A stretch of 42,486 nucleotides of DNA. It comes from Oscillospiraceae bacterium (GTDB lineage Bacteria > Bacillota > Clostridia > Oscillospirales > Oscillospiraceae). Location: assembly GCA_015067465.1 (NCBI GenBank), contig SVMK01000010.1, positions 1-42,486 of the forward strand, read 5' to 3'. The notes below the pieces were generated by a model. That model searched no databases. It saw only the letters and a list, made by a program, of their open reading frames with translations, and was not told the origin of the DNA. This document shows, in pieces, positions 1 to 11,233 of this stretch (positions are counted from its first letter, which is position 1; each line of letters begins with the position of its first letter). Both the position numbers and the translations under genes were made by a program.

Positions 1-206
1 TATGAATACCGAAGCGGGGTGAGGATGCGATCGCTGCGGTATTCATAGTCCGCCGCGCAAGCGCCGCGGGGGCAGGGCTTGGAGCAGCCCTCAAAACCGG
101 GACCGCGTCTCGGCGCGGCACGGACGATTTTTCCGTCGGAAACGGTGATGTCCATGATGCAGCGGTTTGAGCAGATGCCGCAGATACAGCTTTTGATTTC
201 TTCCAT
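1..206 (-). CDS. Molybdopterin oxidoreductase, N-terminal fragment (cut by window edge)
   Basis: This is the first 68 residues of a DMSO-reductase-superfamily enzyme running off the left edge. An ATG at 206 follows a clear AGGAGG. The N-terminus shows the Fe-S motif C9-x2-C12-x3-C16, then after about 40 residues a CPRG Cys, and the family-typical YRSDRILTPLRY segment that leads into the Mo domain. The motif predicts one N-terminal [4Fe-4S] cluster and a bis-MGD Mo or W site further on. There is no Tat signal, so it should be cytoplasmic. It differs from the two large subunits at 15.7-22.3 kb, which lack this cluster. It starts 34 bases after the radical SAM gene and is probably cotranscribed with it. 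The substrate cannot be told from this fragment. Confidence 0.85.
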   Translation of the reverse strand, partial: MEEIKSCICGICSNRCIMDITVSDGKIVRAAPRRGPGFEGCSKPCPRGACAADYEYRSDRILTPLRYS

Positions 207-240
207 ATTGCATCCTCCTATAGTTTACATAACGATAGAA

Positions 241-1068
241 TCAAAATCGGGAAGCATAGCCGCAGCGGCGGCAGAGCGGCTCTGCGGCAACGCGGCGGGA
301 AAAGCCTTCGTAAATTGCGCGGGCGCGGGGGGAGGCAAGGATTTCGTCAAGCGTGCTGTTGAAGAGATTGCCAAGTGCGAGTCTCCCTTCGGAATCCAAA
401 CAGCAGGGGACGACCGTGCCGTCGCACAGTATGCCGATATGGTCGCGCAAACCTCTGCAAAAACTGACGTTTTCCTCGTCGGCATCGGGGTCCGGCCAGT
501 CGAACATACTCGCGGTTTCCAAAAAAATGCGCTCGGACAAAACGGTGTTTTTCTGACCTTGCTGCCAGGGGGGAGGGAAAGCGCTGCGGAGAATGTCGAT
601 GATTGCGCCGTTTTGCGTATCGGCACCGCCGCCGTTCCACAGGCGGAGCGAAACAAGAATTCCGCGGGCAGCGGCGGTACGGGAAAATGCAGCACAAGAG
701 TTTACATAATCATAGAGTGAAACGTGCAGGCGATTGGCCTCCCAGGACTGCAGGGAGATGTTGACACGGTGGACTGCAGGGGCGCTGAGCAGGGCGCTGC
801 CGCGCTCTGAAAGAAGCGTTCCGTTTGTGGTGATATTCACGCGAAAACCATAGCTTTCCGCAACGGCGAGCAGCTCTGCCGGTGCGGGATGCACCAGCGG
901 CTCACCCATGAGGTGAAAATAAAGATACTCCGTGTGCCCGCGCAGCTTTTCGGCAAGATGCGTGAATTCCTCTATGGTGAGAAAGTGTGCCGGGCGCTGC
1001 GTGCCGGGACAAAAGCTGCAGCTGAGGTTGCAAACATTTGTGATTTCAAGATAAATCCGTTTGAACAT
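241..1068 (-). CDS. Radical SAM protein with SPASM-like C-terminus
   Basis: A 275-residue radical SAM enzyme. The N-terminus has the cluster motif C13-x3-C17-x2-C20 (CNLSCSFC) that binds the [4Fe-4S] cluster cleaving S-adenosylmethionine, followed by GEPLVHP and NITTNGT, typical of the partial TIM barrel. The C-terminal third is Cys-rich (FCRG, ILC, PCC, LCRRC), as in SPASM domains that carry auxiliary clusters. A longer open frame exists upstream, but the ATG at 1068 is preferred because the radical SAM motif lies 13 residues after it and AAAGG precedes it. It begins 5 bases after the PAP2 gene stops and lies 34 bases before a molybdopterin oxidoreductase. The substrate is unknown. It could be a peptide- or enzyme-modifying maturase, but no small precursor peptide was seen beside it. 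Confidence 0.85.
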   Translation of the reverse strand: MFKRIYLEITNVCNLSCSFCPGTQRPAHFLTIEEFTHLAEKLRGHTEYLYFHLMGEPLVHPAPAELLAVAESYGFRVNITTNGTLLSERGSALLSAPAVHRVNISLQSWEANRLHVSLYDYVNSCAAFSRTAAARGILVSLRLWNGGGADTQNGAIIDILRSAFPPPWQQGQKNTVLSERIFLETASMFDWPDPDADEENVSFCRGLRDHIGILCDGTVVPCCLDSEGRLALGNLFNSTLDEILASPRARAIYEGFSRRVAAEPLCRRCGYASRF

Positions 1069-1073
1069 GATTT

Positions 1074-2003
1074 TTACCTTTTTCGCTTCAGCGGGCAGCC
1101 TGCTGCGAACCATTTGAAAGTGAGCGGCCAGACGCAGGTTGCAAACAGAACGATCATGCCGTAGCGCAGTGCGTTTGTAAACATTGCGCCGCCAAACAGG
1201 GCGCTCAGCAGCACCTTGCCGCCGGATTTGATGCCGAAGATGATGGCAATACCGAGCACGCATTTGAGAACCTGCGCCCAAAACGGTGCGCCGACTTCAA
1301 AGCGGATGTATTTCCGTTCGATATAATTTCCGATGATGATGGCAAAGCCGCCGCCTGTGAGCAGCCATGCGTTTTTCTGTGCGGAATGGAGATTGGCGCT
1401 GTCGATGCCGTCGCCGAAAGCGTGAAGATTTGTCCACAATGCGAAAAGAAAGCTCAAGCCTGTGAGGACAGCGAAAATGACAGTTAAGCGTGCGCCGGTT
1501 GTGTCGGCATTGCGAAAAACGGGCCGCGCGATGAGCACCAGTGCCGTGGCAATCACAAGAGAAAACAGCACGTCCGCCGGGGTGTGAACGCCGAGATACA
1601 TCCGCGAAAACGCGACGATCACGATGGCGGCGATGCATGTGATGCGAATTGCGCGGTTTTTTGTCCAGGCCGCGCAGCAGCCAAACAGGGAAACCGCGTT
1701 TGCTGTGTGGCCGCTGGGGAAGGAATAGCCCCCTGCACCGGCGCGGGCGCTTTCCACGATGGTGAAGTTGGGATCAAGCACCCAGGGACGCGGGACGCGG
1801 CAGGTGATTTTAATGAACTGATTGATCAGAATATTGAAAAAACCCACAACGAGCAGATACAGTCCGCACTGCTTGCTGCAGCACCAGAACACCACCAGCG
1901 CCACTGCGATAAACACTGTTTCGTCTCCGATTAAGGTGAGGGCGGACATGCATTCGTCCAGCAGCGGACTGCGGATGGATTCAAGCAAATAGAGAAAATT
2001 CAT
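1074..2003 (-). CDS. PAP2-family membrane phosphatase
   Basis: A 309-residue integral membrane phosphatase of the type 2 phosphatidic acid phosphatase superfamily. All three signature motifs are present: K-x6-RP (KITCRVPRP), PSGH (SFPSGHTAN) and SR-x5-H-x3-D (SRMYLGVHTPAD). Hydrophobic segments before, between and after the motifs indicate a multi-pass protein with its active site at the outer membrane face. The family removes phosphate from lipid phosphates such as undecaprenyl diphosphate or phosphatidate. The exact lipid is not visible here. The protein is longer than minimal PAP2 enzymes (about 200 residues), with extra C-terminal membrane segments. AGAGG lies in front of the ATG. The radical SAM gene follows with a 5-base gap, so the two are probably cotranscribed. 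Confidence 0.92.
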   Translation of the reverse strand: MNFLYLLESIRSPLLDECMSALTLIGDETVFIAVALVVFWCCSKQCGLYLLVVGFFNILINQFIKITCRVPRPWVLDPNFTIVESARAGAGGYSFPSGHTANAVSLFGCCAAWTKNRAIRITCIAAIVIVAFSRMYLGVHTPADVLFSLVIATALVLIARPVFRNADTTGARLTVIFAVLTGLSFLFALWTNLHAFGDGIDSANLHSAQKNAWLLTGGGFAIIIGNYIERKYIRFEVGAPFWAQVLKCVLGIAIIFGIKSGGKVLLSALFGGAMFTNALRYGMIVLFATCVWPLTFKWFAAGCPLKRKR

Positions 2004-2035
2004 ACGGGAACCTCTGGAACTATGTCTTCAAAATA

Positions 2036-2058
2036 TCCCCCGAGGGTGACTCGGGGGA
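2036..2058 (-). terminator. Hairpin between acyltransferase-like gene and PAP2 gene
   Basis: A perfect 9-base-pair stem (TCCCCCGAG / CTCGGGGGA) with a 5-base loop lies 14 bases after the stop of the upstream minus-strand gene. On the minus strand it is followed by ATATTTTG, a weak T-tract. It may be a leaky terminator or attenuator that separates or tunes the two genes. Confidence 0.55.
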
Positions 2059-2071
2059 CGATCGGGCGGTA

Positions 2072-2956
2072 TCAGAAAATGTCTTCTGCGACCTTTTCGG
2101 GCGCATATTCGAGTACAGACGGGTTTTTGAGGAAATACTTGAGATATTTGAAGGCAACCGCATAATACATGCCGTCCACGGTGCGCTCGTCCATCACAAC
2201 TTTATAGTCAATGTATTTGCGCTCTGTGGGCATGCCGGACTTGTCCAGCTCATAGGCGCGGCGCTTGGCGCCGAAGGAGATGAAAACAGGCAGATTGCCG
2301 AAATTATAAAGGTGATGGTAGATGGGCGGGATGCCGAGACTGCCGAGATCGGTGATGATCATGCTGCCGTGGAAGGGGCTGGCGTTGAGCAGCGCCTGGG
2401 GAAGAAGATCGAAATAGTCAAGCAGATTGAGCAGCCAGACGGCAAATTTCAGAAACAGGCCGGGGAGCTTGCCGAGCATACCGGCAACGCGGTCGGTGCC
2501 GTTGTCGCCGTCATCGGCTTTGATCTCGTCGATTTTTTCGTTGAGCTTGCGATAAACGTCGTAGATGGTGTCGGTCGGCTCAAACTCCACCTTGATCATG
2601 GACTCGTCGGCATCGGAGTTCATTGCGCGTTTCACAGCCATGACAATCTCGATGTTTCTGCGGGCGAAAATTTTCTGCCCGCTGACAAAGCGGTTCAAGC
2701 CGGGGCACTGCGCAACGGTGCGGATATAGGCCGTGATGAAAACGTGCAGCATGCCTATGCCTTTCCAGCCCTGCTGGCGGCGTTCGCGCAGCCATTTCTC
2801 CAGATCGGTGATTTCGACGGAATCAGCAAATTGATTGCTTGCGTCGTTTTTCTTCACCATGATGTAAGGGATTAATCTATAAAGCGGCGCGAGCGAGCGG
2901 AGCTGACGTCCTTCTTTTCGATCGCCGATGCGGCGCTTGTAAATGACTTCTGCCAT
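2072..2956 (-). CDS. 2-oxo acid dehydrogenase E2-like acyltransferase domain protein, catalytic His replaced
   Basis: A 294-residue protein resembling the catalytic domain of dihydrolipoamide acyltransferases and chloramphenicol acetyltransferase. Family features are the MIITDLGSLGIPPIYHHL segment (compare FT-ISNLG-GI in E2) and a C-terminal DxRxxDG motif. In active enzymes this motif reads DHRxxDG and the His is the catalytic base; here it reads DERTVDG (residues 256-262), so the His is a Glu. No lipoyl or peripheral-subunit-binding domain precedes it and no E1 or E3 gene is nearby, so it is not part of a standard dehydrogenase complex. The ATG at 2956 follows GGAGGATC, and a strong minus-strand promoter lies 55 bases upstream. 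Its role is unknown. It may be a structural or binding homologue or use another mechanism. Confidence 0.75.
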   Translation of the reverse strand: MAEVIYKRRIGDRKEGRQLRSLAPLYRLIPYIMVKKNDASNQFADSVEITDLEKWLRERRQQGWKGIGMLHVFITAYIRTVAQCPGLNRFVSGQKIFARRNIEIVMAVKRAMNSDADESMIKVEFEPTDTIYDVYRKLNEKIDEIKADDGDNGTDRVAGMLGKLPGLFLKFAVWLLNLLDYFDLLPQALLNASPFHGSMIITDLGSLGIPPIYHHLYNFGNLPVFISFGAKRRAYELDKSGMPTERKYIDYKVVMDERTVDGMYYAVAFKYLKYFLKNPSVLEYAPEKVAEDIF

Positions 2957-3010
2957 GAAAGATCCTCCGAAATTCAGGAATAATATTTTTAAAATTATAA
3001 ATATGTAAGC

Positions 3011-3039
3011 ATTATACAGTTTGCCCGACGGAATAGCAA
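3011..3039 (-). promoter_or_regulatory. Sigma-A promoter for the acyltransferase-like gene
   Basis: Read on the minus strand, TTGCTA (3039-3034) and a consensus TATAAT (3016-3011) are separated by 17 bases. The gene starts at 2956, which gives a short leader of about 50 bases. Confidence 0.75.
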
Positions 3040-3137
3040 GCACTTTTCTTGTCTGCAACGAGTGTGAAAAAAATATCAATCATAACCAATAGTTAAATGA
3101 TTATCAATTTAAAGCATAATCAATTATTGGAAATTAC

Positions 3138-3166
3138 TTGAAAATGACGATTAATTAAGATATTAT
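3138..3166 (+). promoter_or_regulatory. Possible upstream promoter of the V-ATPase operon
   Basis: TTGAAA (3138-3143) and TATTAT (3161-3166) with a 17-base spacer in a very AT-rich stretch. It points towards the V-ATPase genes. Chance matches are common in such AT-rich DNA, so this is secondary to the promoter at 3202. Confidence 0.4.
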
Positions 3167-3201
3167 ATGGTTTATAGTAACAATGCAGAAAACAATAATG
3201 G

Positions 3202-3230
3202 TTGTATTTCAGATTGTTATGCATTATACT
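3202..3230 (+). promoter_or_regulatory. Main sigma-A promoter of the V-ATPase operon
   Basis: TTGTAT (3202-3207), a 17-base spacer and TATACT (3225-3230). Transcription would begin near 3237, immediately before a cluster of CGTATTC/GAATACG half-sites, leaving a leader of about 90 bases before the first gene. Confidence 0.7.
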
Positions 3231-3243
3231 ACGTAAAGAACCG

Positions 3244-3272
3244 GAATACGAATCCGTTCGTATTCGAATACG
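3244..3272. promoter_or_regulatory. Palindromic operator-like repeats downstream of the V-ATPase promoter
   Basis: Three copies of one 7-base half-site occur in 29 bases: GAATACG at 3244, CGTATTC at 3259 and GAATACG at 3266. The first two form a 9-base inverted repeat with a 4-base spacer. The last two form a perfect 14-base palindrome (CGTATTCGAATACG, 3259-3272). Located at about +8 to +36 from the predicted start site, this is a good position for a repressor operator. In RNA it could also form alternative hairpins. Confidence 0.6.
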
Positions 3273-3329
3273 TAATTTAAATAAAAGGATCGCTTACTTA
3301 CGATCTTTGGAGATTGGGAGGTGTTAAAT

Positions 3330-3643
3330 GTGTCCCTGGAAGCTATTCAGGCATTGACCGCAGCTGAAGAAACGGTTCGTAGCATGCGCGCCGACGCCGC
3401 AGCGGAGGCGAAGCAGAAGCTGGCGGCCGCCCGCGAAAGGGGAGAGCAGCTGGTTGCGGATGCCGTGAAAAAGGCAAAAGCCGAAATGAGCGAACTCTCC
3501 AGACAATCCGACGAAAAAGCGAAGGCTGATGCCGTGGCTTTGGTCGGCAACAATGAAAACCGCAAGGCGGCAATGCGAGTGCGCGCTGAATCGAAAGCGG
3601 AGAAAGCTGCCGCATTCATTGTCGAAAGGATCGTGAACAGCTG

Positions 3644-3644
<1 letters not shown>
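3330..3644 (+). CDS. ntpF: V-type ATPase peripheral stalk subunit (NtpF/AhaH-like)
   Basis: A 104-residue, Ala/Lys/Glu/Arg-rich protein that should be almost entirely alpha-helical coiled coil. This matches the small peripheral-stalk subunit that pairs with subunit E and ties the V1 head to subunit I. The start chosen is the GTG at 3330 (protein begins MSLEAIQAL), because GGGAGGTG at 3316-3323 is then about 7 bases upstream. A GTG at 3321 in the same frame overlaps the ribosome site and is less likely. It is the first gene of the operon and overlaps ntpI by 1 base (TGATG). Sequence conservation in this subunit is low, so the identity rests on position plus coiled-coil character. Confidence 0.85.
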
Positions 3645-6104
<2,460 letters not shown>

Positions 6105-6150
6105 GCCGGCCGCTGAAAAGCGCAGATCACAGGAAAGGGAATGACCGATT

Positions 6151-6750
6151 ATGAATGGAATTGATAAAATCTCCAACCGCCTGATCGAAGATGCAAAGGC
6201 TGACATCGAAAAGCTGAACCTTGAAACCCAGGCCCAGTGCGATGCGATCATCAAAGAGTATGAGCTGAAGGCTCAAACCGAATACGATGCGATCGTGAGC
6301 GAAGGTGAAAAGGCCTGTGAGGTTCGCGTTCGCCGCCTTGCCAGCACGGCGGATATGGAGGCAAAAAAGGCCATCCTCGCCTTCAAGCAGGAACTGGTTG
6401 CAAAGGCATTCTCCGATGCGGTCGATCAGCTTGTTCATCTGCCGCGTGAGCAGTATGTAGAGTTTCTCGCCGCGCAGGCGGCAGCTGCTGCCGCATACGG
6501 CACGGAGGAACTGCTGTTTAACGATCGCGACGCGAAGACCGTCGGCGCGGATGCGGCAAAGGCTGCCAACGCCATTCTCAAGCAGAAGGGCATTCACGGC
6601 GGACTGACCGTTTCCGAGGAAACCAGAGAGATCCCCGGCGGCGTGATCGTCCGTCAGGGCAATATTGAGGTGAACTGTGCTGTCGACACGCTTGTTCAGA
6701 TGAGCCGCGGTGAGCTTGCCTCGCAGGTGGCGGAAATTCTGTTCACCTGA
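6151..6750 (+). CDS. ntpE: V-type ATPase peripheral stalk subunit E
   Basis: A 199-residue subunit E. The first 100 residues are charged and helical (coiled coil with the small NtpF stalk subunit). The second half is globular and should bind the top of the A3B3 head; GGVIVRQGNIEVNCAVDTLV near the C-terminus is the recognisable family segment. It follows ntpK after 46 bases with AGGAAAGGGAA upstream of the ATG, and ntpC begins 24 bases later. Together with NtpF it resists rotor torque. Confidence 0.92.
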   Translation: MNGIDKISNRLIEDAKADIEKLNLETQAQCDAIIKEYELKAQTEYDAIVSEGEKACEVRVRRLASTADMEAKKAILAFKQELVAKAFSDAVDQLVHLPREQYVEFLAAQAAAAAAYGTEELLFNDRDAKTVGADAAKAANAILKQKGIHGGLTVSEETREIPGGVIVRQGNIEVNCAVDTLVQMSRGELASQVAEILFT

Positions 6751-6774
6751 TTCACTGACAAGGAGGAAACGGAC

Positions 6775-7758
6775 TTGTCAAGGAAAAAAATTAAGGACAA
6801 TCAATACATTTGCCTTTCGGCGATTCTCCGTGCGAAGGAAGCCAAGATGCTTACCCGCGCGCAGATGGAGCGCATGCTGACGGAAACATCTTTCCCGGAT
6901 GTTTGCCGCATCGCTTCGGAATGCGGCTATGCGGATATGAGCGGCATGGACGTTGCCGGAATCAACGCCACCCTTGCGGAAGCACGCGCCAGACAGCTTT
7001 CCGAGATCAGCGAACTGATTCCCGACGCCGCAGTGCTGGATCTTTTCCGCATGAAATACGGCTACCACAATGCCAAAATCGTGGTGAAATCCCGCGGTGA
7101 CATTGACGCCCACCGTGACCTCATTTCCGAGGCACGCCGCTTCAGCGTGGAAGAGCTGCTTGAGGTTTACCGGTCCGAGTCCGAAAACGGCGCGCTCCCC
7201 AAGGTTTATGCCGATGCCATCCGTGAGGCGAAATCTGCCCTTGCCCGCACGGGCAACCCGCAGCTTTCCGATTACATTCTGGACAAGGCGTACTTTGCAG
7301 AGCAGCTGCGTGAGGCGGAGAAATACAGCAAACCTTATATCACCGACTATGTTCGTCTGCAGATCGACAAGGCAAATCTTTGCAGCCTGATGCGCACCAT
7401 GGATATGGATAAGCGCGCCGATGCGCTGCAGTATGCTCTGATTGAGGGCGGAAATATCAGTCTCGACGAGATCAGCGCCGTGGAAACCCGTGAGGATCTG
7501 ACACAGCTGTTTGCCAAGACGATTTTTGCCAAGGCGGCAGCGGCGGAGGGCATGACGGAGATGGAGAAAGCGGCGGACAACGCCATACGCGAGTATGTTC
7601 TCCGTGTCAACTACGTCCCCTTTGGCCCCGAGGTTGTGATCGAGTATGTTTCCGCGCTGGAAAACGAGATCATGTCACTGCGAATTATCCTCACGGGTAA
7701 GCTGATGGATATTCCGGTGGAAAAGCTGAGAGAAAGGCTGCGTGAGAGCTATGTATAA
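6775..7758 (+). CDS. ntpC: V-type ATPase subunit C (d-type rotor adaptor)
   Basis: A 327-residue V-ATPase C/d subunit, the funnel-shaped protein linking the central shaft (D and F/G) to the c ring. A TTG start at 6775 is set by AGGAGG at 6761-6766, 8 bases upstream. The protein is mostly helical, with the repeated three-lobed character of the family; LDLFRMKYGYHNAKIVVKSR is a typical family segment. The length agrees with the usual 330-350. It overlaps the next gene by 8 bases. Confidence 0.9.
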   Translation: MSRKKIKDNQYICLSAILRAKEAKMLTRAQMERMLTETSFPDVCRIASECGYADMSGMDVAGINATLAEARARQLSEISELIPDAAVLDLFRMKYGYHNAKIVVKSRGDIDAHRDLISEARRFSVEELLEVYRSESENGALPKVYADAIREAKSALARTGNPQLSDYILDKAYFAEQLREAEKYSKPYITDYVRLQIDKANLCSLMRTMDMDKRADALQYALIEGGNISLDEISAVETREDLTQLFAKTIFAKAAAAEGMTEMEKAADNAIREYVLRVNYVPFGPEVVIEYVSALENEIMSLRIILTGKLMDIPVEKLRERLRESYV

Positions 7759-8068
7759 GATTGCGGTCATTGGCGGCAGCGACAGCGTTATCGGCTTTAA
7801 GGCTCTCGGGCTGGACACCTATGCTGTGGACTCCAGCGACGAAGCGCGCAGCGTGCTGCATGAGATCACAAAACCGAGAGAAGACGAATACGCCATCATC
7901 TACATTGAAGAAACGATGGCGGTGCACATCCTGCCAGATATTCGAAAATTTGACGAGCGCCCCTCTCCGGCCATCATTTTGATCCCCGGCCGTGACGGCC
8001 CGATCGGATTGGGACAAAGCGCATTGAAGGAAGCCGTCGAAAAAGCAGTCGGCTCCGATATCCTTTAA
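7751..8068 (+). CDS. ntpG: V-type ATPase subunit F (NtpG), central shaft
   Basis: A 105-residue subunit F, called NtpG in enterococci. It begins [20 protein letters not shown], the hallmark N-terminus (a short beta strand then a Gly-rich turn, Rossmann-like fold). It binds subunit D in the rotor and can regulate ATP hydrolysis. The ATG at 7751 overlaps the ntpC stop by 8 bases. A GTG at 7742 in the same frame is also possible and would add three residues. The ntpA gene follows after 20 bases with AGAAAGGA. Confidence 0.92.
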   Translation: MYKIAVIGGSDSVIGFKALGLDTYAVDSSDEARSVLHEITKPREDEYAIIYIEETMAVHILPDIRKFDERPSPAIILIPGRDGPIGLGQSALKEAVEKAVGSDIL

Positions 8069-8088
8069 CAGAAAGGAACACGAAGTAT

Positions 8089-9852
8089 ATGAGTGGTAAA
8101 GTTATCAAGGTTGCCGGACCTCTTGTGGTTGCGGATGGCCTTGCAGAAGCCAACGTATCGGACGTTGTCCGCGTCGGTGATCAGCACCTGATCGGTGAGA
8201 TCCTGAACATGACGGGCGACCAGGCGAGTATTCAGGTTTACGAAGAAACGACCGGCCTCGGCCCCGGCGCAGAAGTTCTGACGACCGGCTCTCCGCTCTC
8301 CGTTGAACTCGGCCCCGGTATGCTGGAGGGTATCTATGACGGTATCCAGCGTCCTCTGACGGAGATTCGCGACCTTTGCGGCAGCACCATCGCCCGCGGC
8401 GTTGATGTGCCTGCCCTGAACAGAAACAAGCAATGGGATTTCCACCCCGTTGTGAAGCCCGGCGATGTGCTCGCTGCCGGCGACGTGTTCGGTACGGTTC
8501 AGGAAACCAGCGCCATTCTCCACAAAATCATGGTGCCTTACGGCATTTCCGGTACGGTCAAGAGCATTGAAGAAGGCTCTTTCACCGTAACCGACACTGT
8601 TTGCGTTCTTGAGCGCGACGGCAAGGAAATTCCCCTCACCATGATGCAGAAGTGGCCTGTTCGTGTGAACAGACCCTATGAGAAAAAGTACGTTCCCGAT
8701 GCACCCCTCCAGTCCGGTCAGCGCATTGTGGACACCATGTTCCCGATCGCCAAGGGCGGCACCGCGGCCATTCCCGGTCCCTTCGGTTCCGGTAAGACCG
8801 TTATGCAGCACGCGCTGGCAAAGTGGTCGGATGTGGACATCGTGGTTTACATCGGCTGCGGCGAGCGCGGCAACGAGATGACGGACGTTCTGATGGAGTT
8901 CCCCGAACTGATCGACCCCCATACCGGCGAACCCCTGATGAAGCGCACCGTTCTGATCGCAAACACCTCCGACATGCCCGTTGCGGCGCGTGAAGCTTCG
9001 ATCTACACCGGCATCACCATCGCGGAATATTTCCGCGACATGGGCTACGACGTTGCCGTTATTGCAGACTCCACCTCTCGCTGGGCCGAGGCTCTGCGTG
9101 AGATGTCCGGCCGTCTGGAAGAGATGCCCGGCGAAGAAGGCTATCCCGCATACCTCGCTTCCCGTATTGCGCAGTTTTATGAGCGCGCAGGCGTGATTGA
9201 GTGCCTTGGCAGCGATGCACGCCGCGGTTCCCTGACCGCAATCGGCGCCGTTTCGCCTCCGGGCGGTGATATTTCCGAGCCTGTCAGCCAGGCAACGATG
9301 CGTATCACCAAGGTGTTCTGGGGTCTGGACAGCTCTCTGGCCTATGCCAGACACTTCCCGGCCATCAACTGGCTGAACTCCTATTCTCTCTACCTTGACT
9401 CTTTGAAGCCCTGGTATGAGAACAACTTCCCCGGCTTTATGGACAATCGCAATAAGGCGATGGCCATTTTGCAGGAAGAAGCCAACCTCAACGAAATCGT
9501 CCGTCTGGTCGGCGCGGATTCCCTTGCTCCCGCGGAGCAGCTCACGCTGGCTACCGCCAAGATGATCCGTGAAGACTTCCTGCAGCAGAACGGCTTCGCC
9601 GATGTTGACTCCTATTCCGAAACCGAGCGTCAGTTTATGCTGCTCGGCATGATCCTTGATTATGACAGCCTTTGCAGAGCTGCGCTGGAGAAAGGCGCTG
9701 AACTGAGTAAGATGATCAACATCAAGGCAAAGGAAAAAATCGGCCGTGCAAAGAGCGTTCCTGCGGACATCTACAAGGCCGAATACAAGAAGATCAGCGA
9801 CGAAATGAAATCGCAGATCGAAGAAGCAAGTCAGGGAGGTGAGGACGCATGA
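8089..9852 (+). CDS. ntpA: V-type ATPase catalytic subunit A
   Basis: A 587-residue catalytic subunit. The P-loop GPFGSGKT is at about residues 230-237. The arginine-finger partner lies in subunit B. Other family marks are [11 protein letters not shown], the non-homologous insert before the P-loop that separates A-type from F-type subunits, and [21 protein letters not shown] around the catalytic domain. Three copies alternate with subunit B in the head and hydrolyse or make ATP. The length matches the family (about 590). The stop overlaps the ntpB start by 4 bases, so the two are translationally coupled at equal ratio. Confidence 0.98.
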   Translation: MSGKVIKVAGPLVVADGLAEANVSDVVRVGDQHLIGEILNMTGDQASIQVYEETTGLGPGAEVLTTGSPLSVELGPGMLEGIYDGIQRPLTEIRDLCGSTIARGVDVPALNRNKQWDFHPVVKPGDVLAAGDVFGTVQETSAILHKIMVPYGISGTVKSIEEGSFTVTDTVCVLERDGKEIPLTMMQKWPVRVNRPYEKKYVPDAPLQSGQRIVDTMFPIAKGGTAAIPGPFGSGKTVMQHALAKWSDVDIVVYIGCGERGNEMTDVLMEFPELIDPHTGEPLMKRTVLIANTSDMPVAAREASIYTGITIAEYFRDMGYDVAVIADSTSRWAEALREMSGRLEEMPGEEGYPAYLASRIAQFYERAGVIECLGSDARRGSLTAIGAVSPPGGDISEPVSQATMRITKVFWGLDSSLAYARHFPAINWLNSYSLYLDSLKPWYENNFPGFMDNRNKAMAILQEEANLNEIVRLVGADSLAPAEQLTLATAKMIREDFLQQNGFADVDSYSETERQFMLLGMILDYDSLCRAALEKGAELSKMINIKAKEKIGRAKSVPADIYKAEYKKISDEMKSQIEEASQGGEDA

Positions 9853-11222
9853 TCAAAGAATACAGAACAATTCATGAGGTCGCCAGCCCTCTGATGATGG
9901 TTGATCAGGTGGAAGGCGTTACCTACGACGAACTGTGCGAAATTCAGCTTCCCGACGGCGATGTTCGCCGCGGCAAGGTTCTGGAAGTGAACGGTGACAA
10001 GGCAGTTGTTCAGCTGTTTGAAAATGCAGCGGGCATCAACCTTGCGCAGTCCAAGGTCCGCTTCCTGGGCCACCCGCTGGAGCTGGCTGTCAGCGAGGAT
10101 ATGCTCGGCCGCGTTTTCAACGGCATGGGCCAGCCCATCGACGGCGGTCCCGAAATTCTGGCGGAGGCGCATCTGGATATCAACGGCCTGCCCATGAACC
10201 CGGCTGCCCGCGCATATCCCGCAGAGTTTATCCAGACCGGCGTTTCCACCATCGACGGTCTGAACACCCTCGTCCGCGGTCAGAAGCTGCCGATCTTCTC
10301 CGGTTCCGGTCTGCCGCACGCAAATCTGGCAGCGCAGATCGCGCGTCAGGCAAAGGTTTTGAATGATGACGCCAAGTTCGCCGTCGTTTTCGCGGCAATC
10401 GGTATCACGTTTGAAGAATCCGAGTTCTTTGTGCAGGAATTCAAGCGCACCGGCGCCATTGACCGTACCGTGCTGTTCACCAACCTGGCTAACGACCCCG
10501 CTGTTGAGCGTATCGCAACGCCGCGCATGGCTCTGACCGCCGCAGAATATCTTGCCTTTGAAAAAGACATGCACGTTCTGGTCATCCTTACCGACATCAC
10601 CAACTATGCCGAAGCGCTGCGCGAGATTTCTGCTGCGAAGAAAGAGGTTCCCGGCCGCCGCGGCTATCCCGGCTACCTTTACACCGACCTTGCAACCATG
10701 TATGAGCGTGCAGGCCGCCGTATCGGCAAGTCCGGCTCCATCACGATGATTCCCATCCTCACCATGCCGGAAGATGACAAGACCCATCCCATCCCCGACC
10801 TGACGGGCTATATCACCGAGGGTCAGATCATTCTCTCCCGTGAGCTGCATCGCAAGGGCATCGTTCCTCCCGTGGACATTCTGCCCAGCCTGAGCCGTCT
10901 GAAGGATAAGGGCATCGGCGCCGGCAAGACCCGCGAGGACCATTCCGGCGTTATGAACCAGCTCTTTGCCGCCTATGCAGCCGGTAAAGATGCAAAGGAA
11001 CTGATGACCATTCTGGGCGAAAGCGCACTGAGCGAAACCGATAAGTATTACGCAAAGTTTGCCGAAGCTTTTGAAGCAAAGTATGTCAATCAGGGCAACG
11101 AGACCAACCGCACCATCGAGGAAACGATGGACATCGGCTGGGAGCTGCTGAGCATGCTGCCCACCAGCGAGCTGAAGCGTATCAAGCCGGAGTTTATCGA
11201 GAAATACCTGCCCAAAAAGTGA
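9849..11222 (+). CDS. ntpB: V-type ATPase non-catalytic subunit B
   Basis: A 457-residue subunit B. In place of a Walker A motif it has [18 protein letters not shown], the usual B-subunit signature, and it ends with the helical domain of the family. It holds the regulatory or non-catalytic nucleotide site and supplies the arginine finger to subunit A. GGGAGG lies inside the end of ntpA, just before the ATG at 9849. The ntpD gene follows after 11 bases. Confidence 0.98.
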   Translation: MIKEYRTIHEVASPLMMVDQVEGVTYDELCEIQLPDGDVRRGKVLEVNGDKAVVQLFENAAGINLAQSKVRFLGHPLELAVSEDMLGRVFNGMGQPIDGGPEILAEAHLDINGLPMNPAARAYPAEFIQTGVSTIDGLNTLVRGQKLPIFSGSGLPHANLAAQIARQAKVLNDDAKFAVVFAAIGITFEESEFFVQEFKRTGAIDRTVLFTNLANDPAVERIATPRMALTAAEYLAFEKDMHVLVILTDITNYAEALREISAAKKEVPGRRGYPGYLYTDLATMYERAGRRIGKSGSITMIPILTMPEDDKTHPIPDLTGYITEGQIILSRELHRKGIVPPVDILPSLSRLKDKGIGAGKTREDHSGVMNQLFAAYAAGKDAKELMTILGESALSETDKYYAKFAEAFEAKYVNQGNETNRTIEETMDIGWELLSMLPTSELKRIKPEFIEKYLPKK

Positions 11223-11233
11223 GGTTGAGGTAA

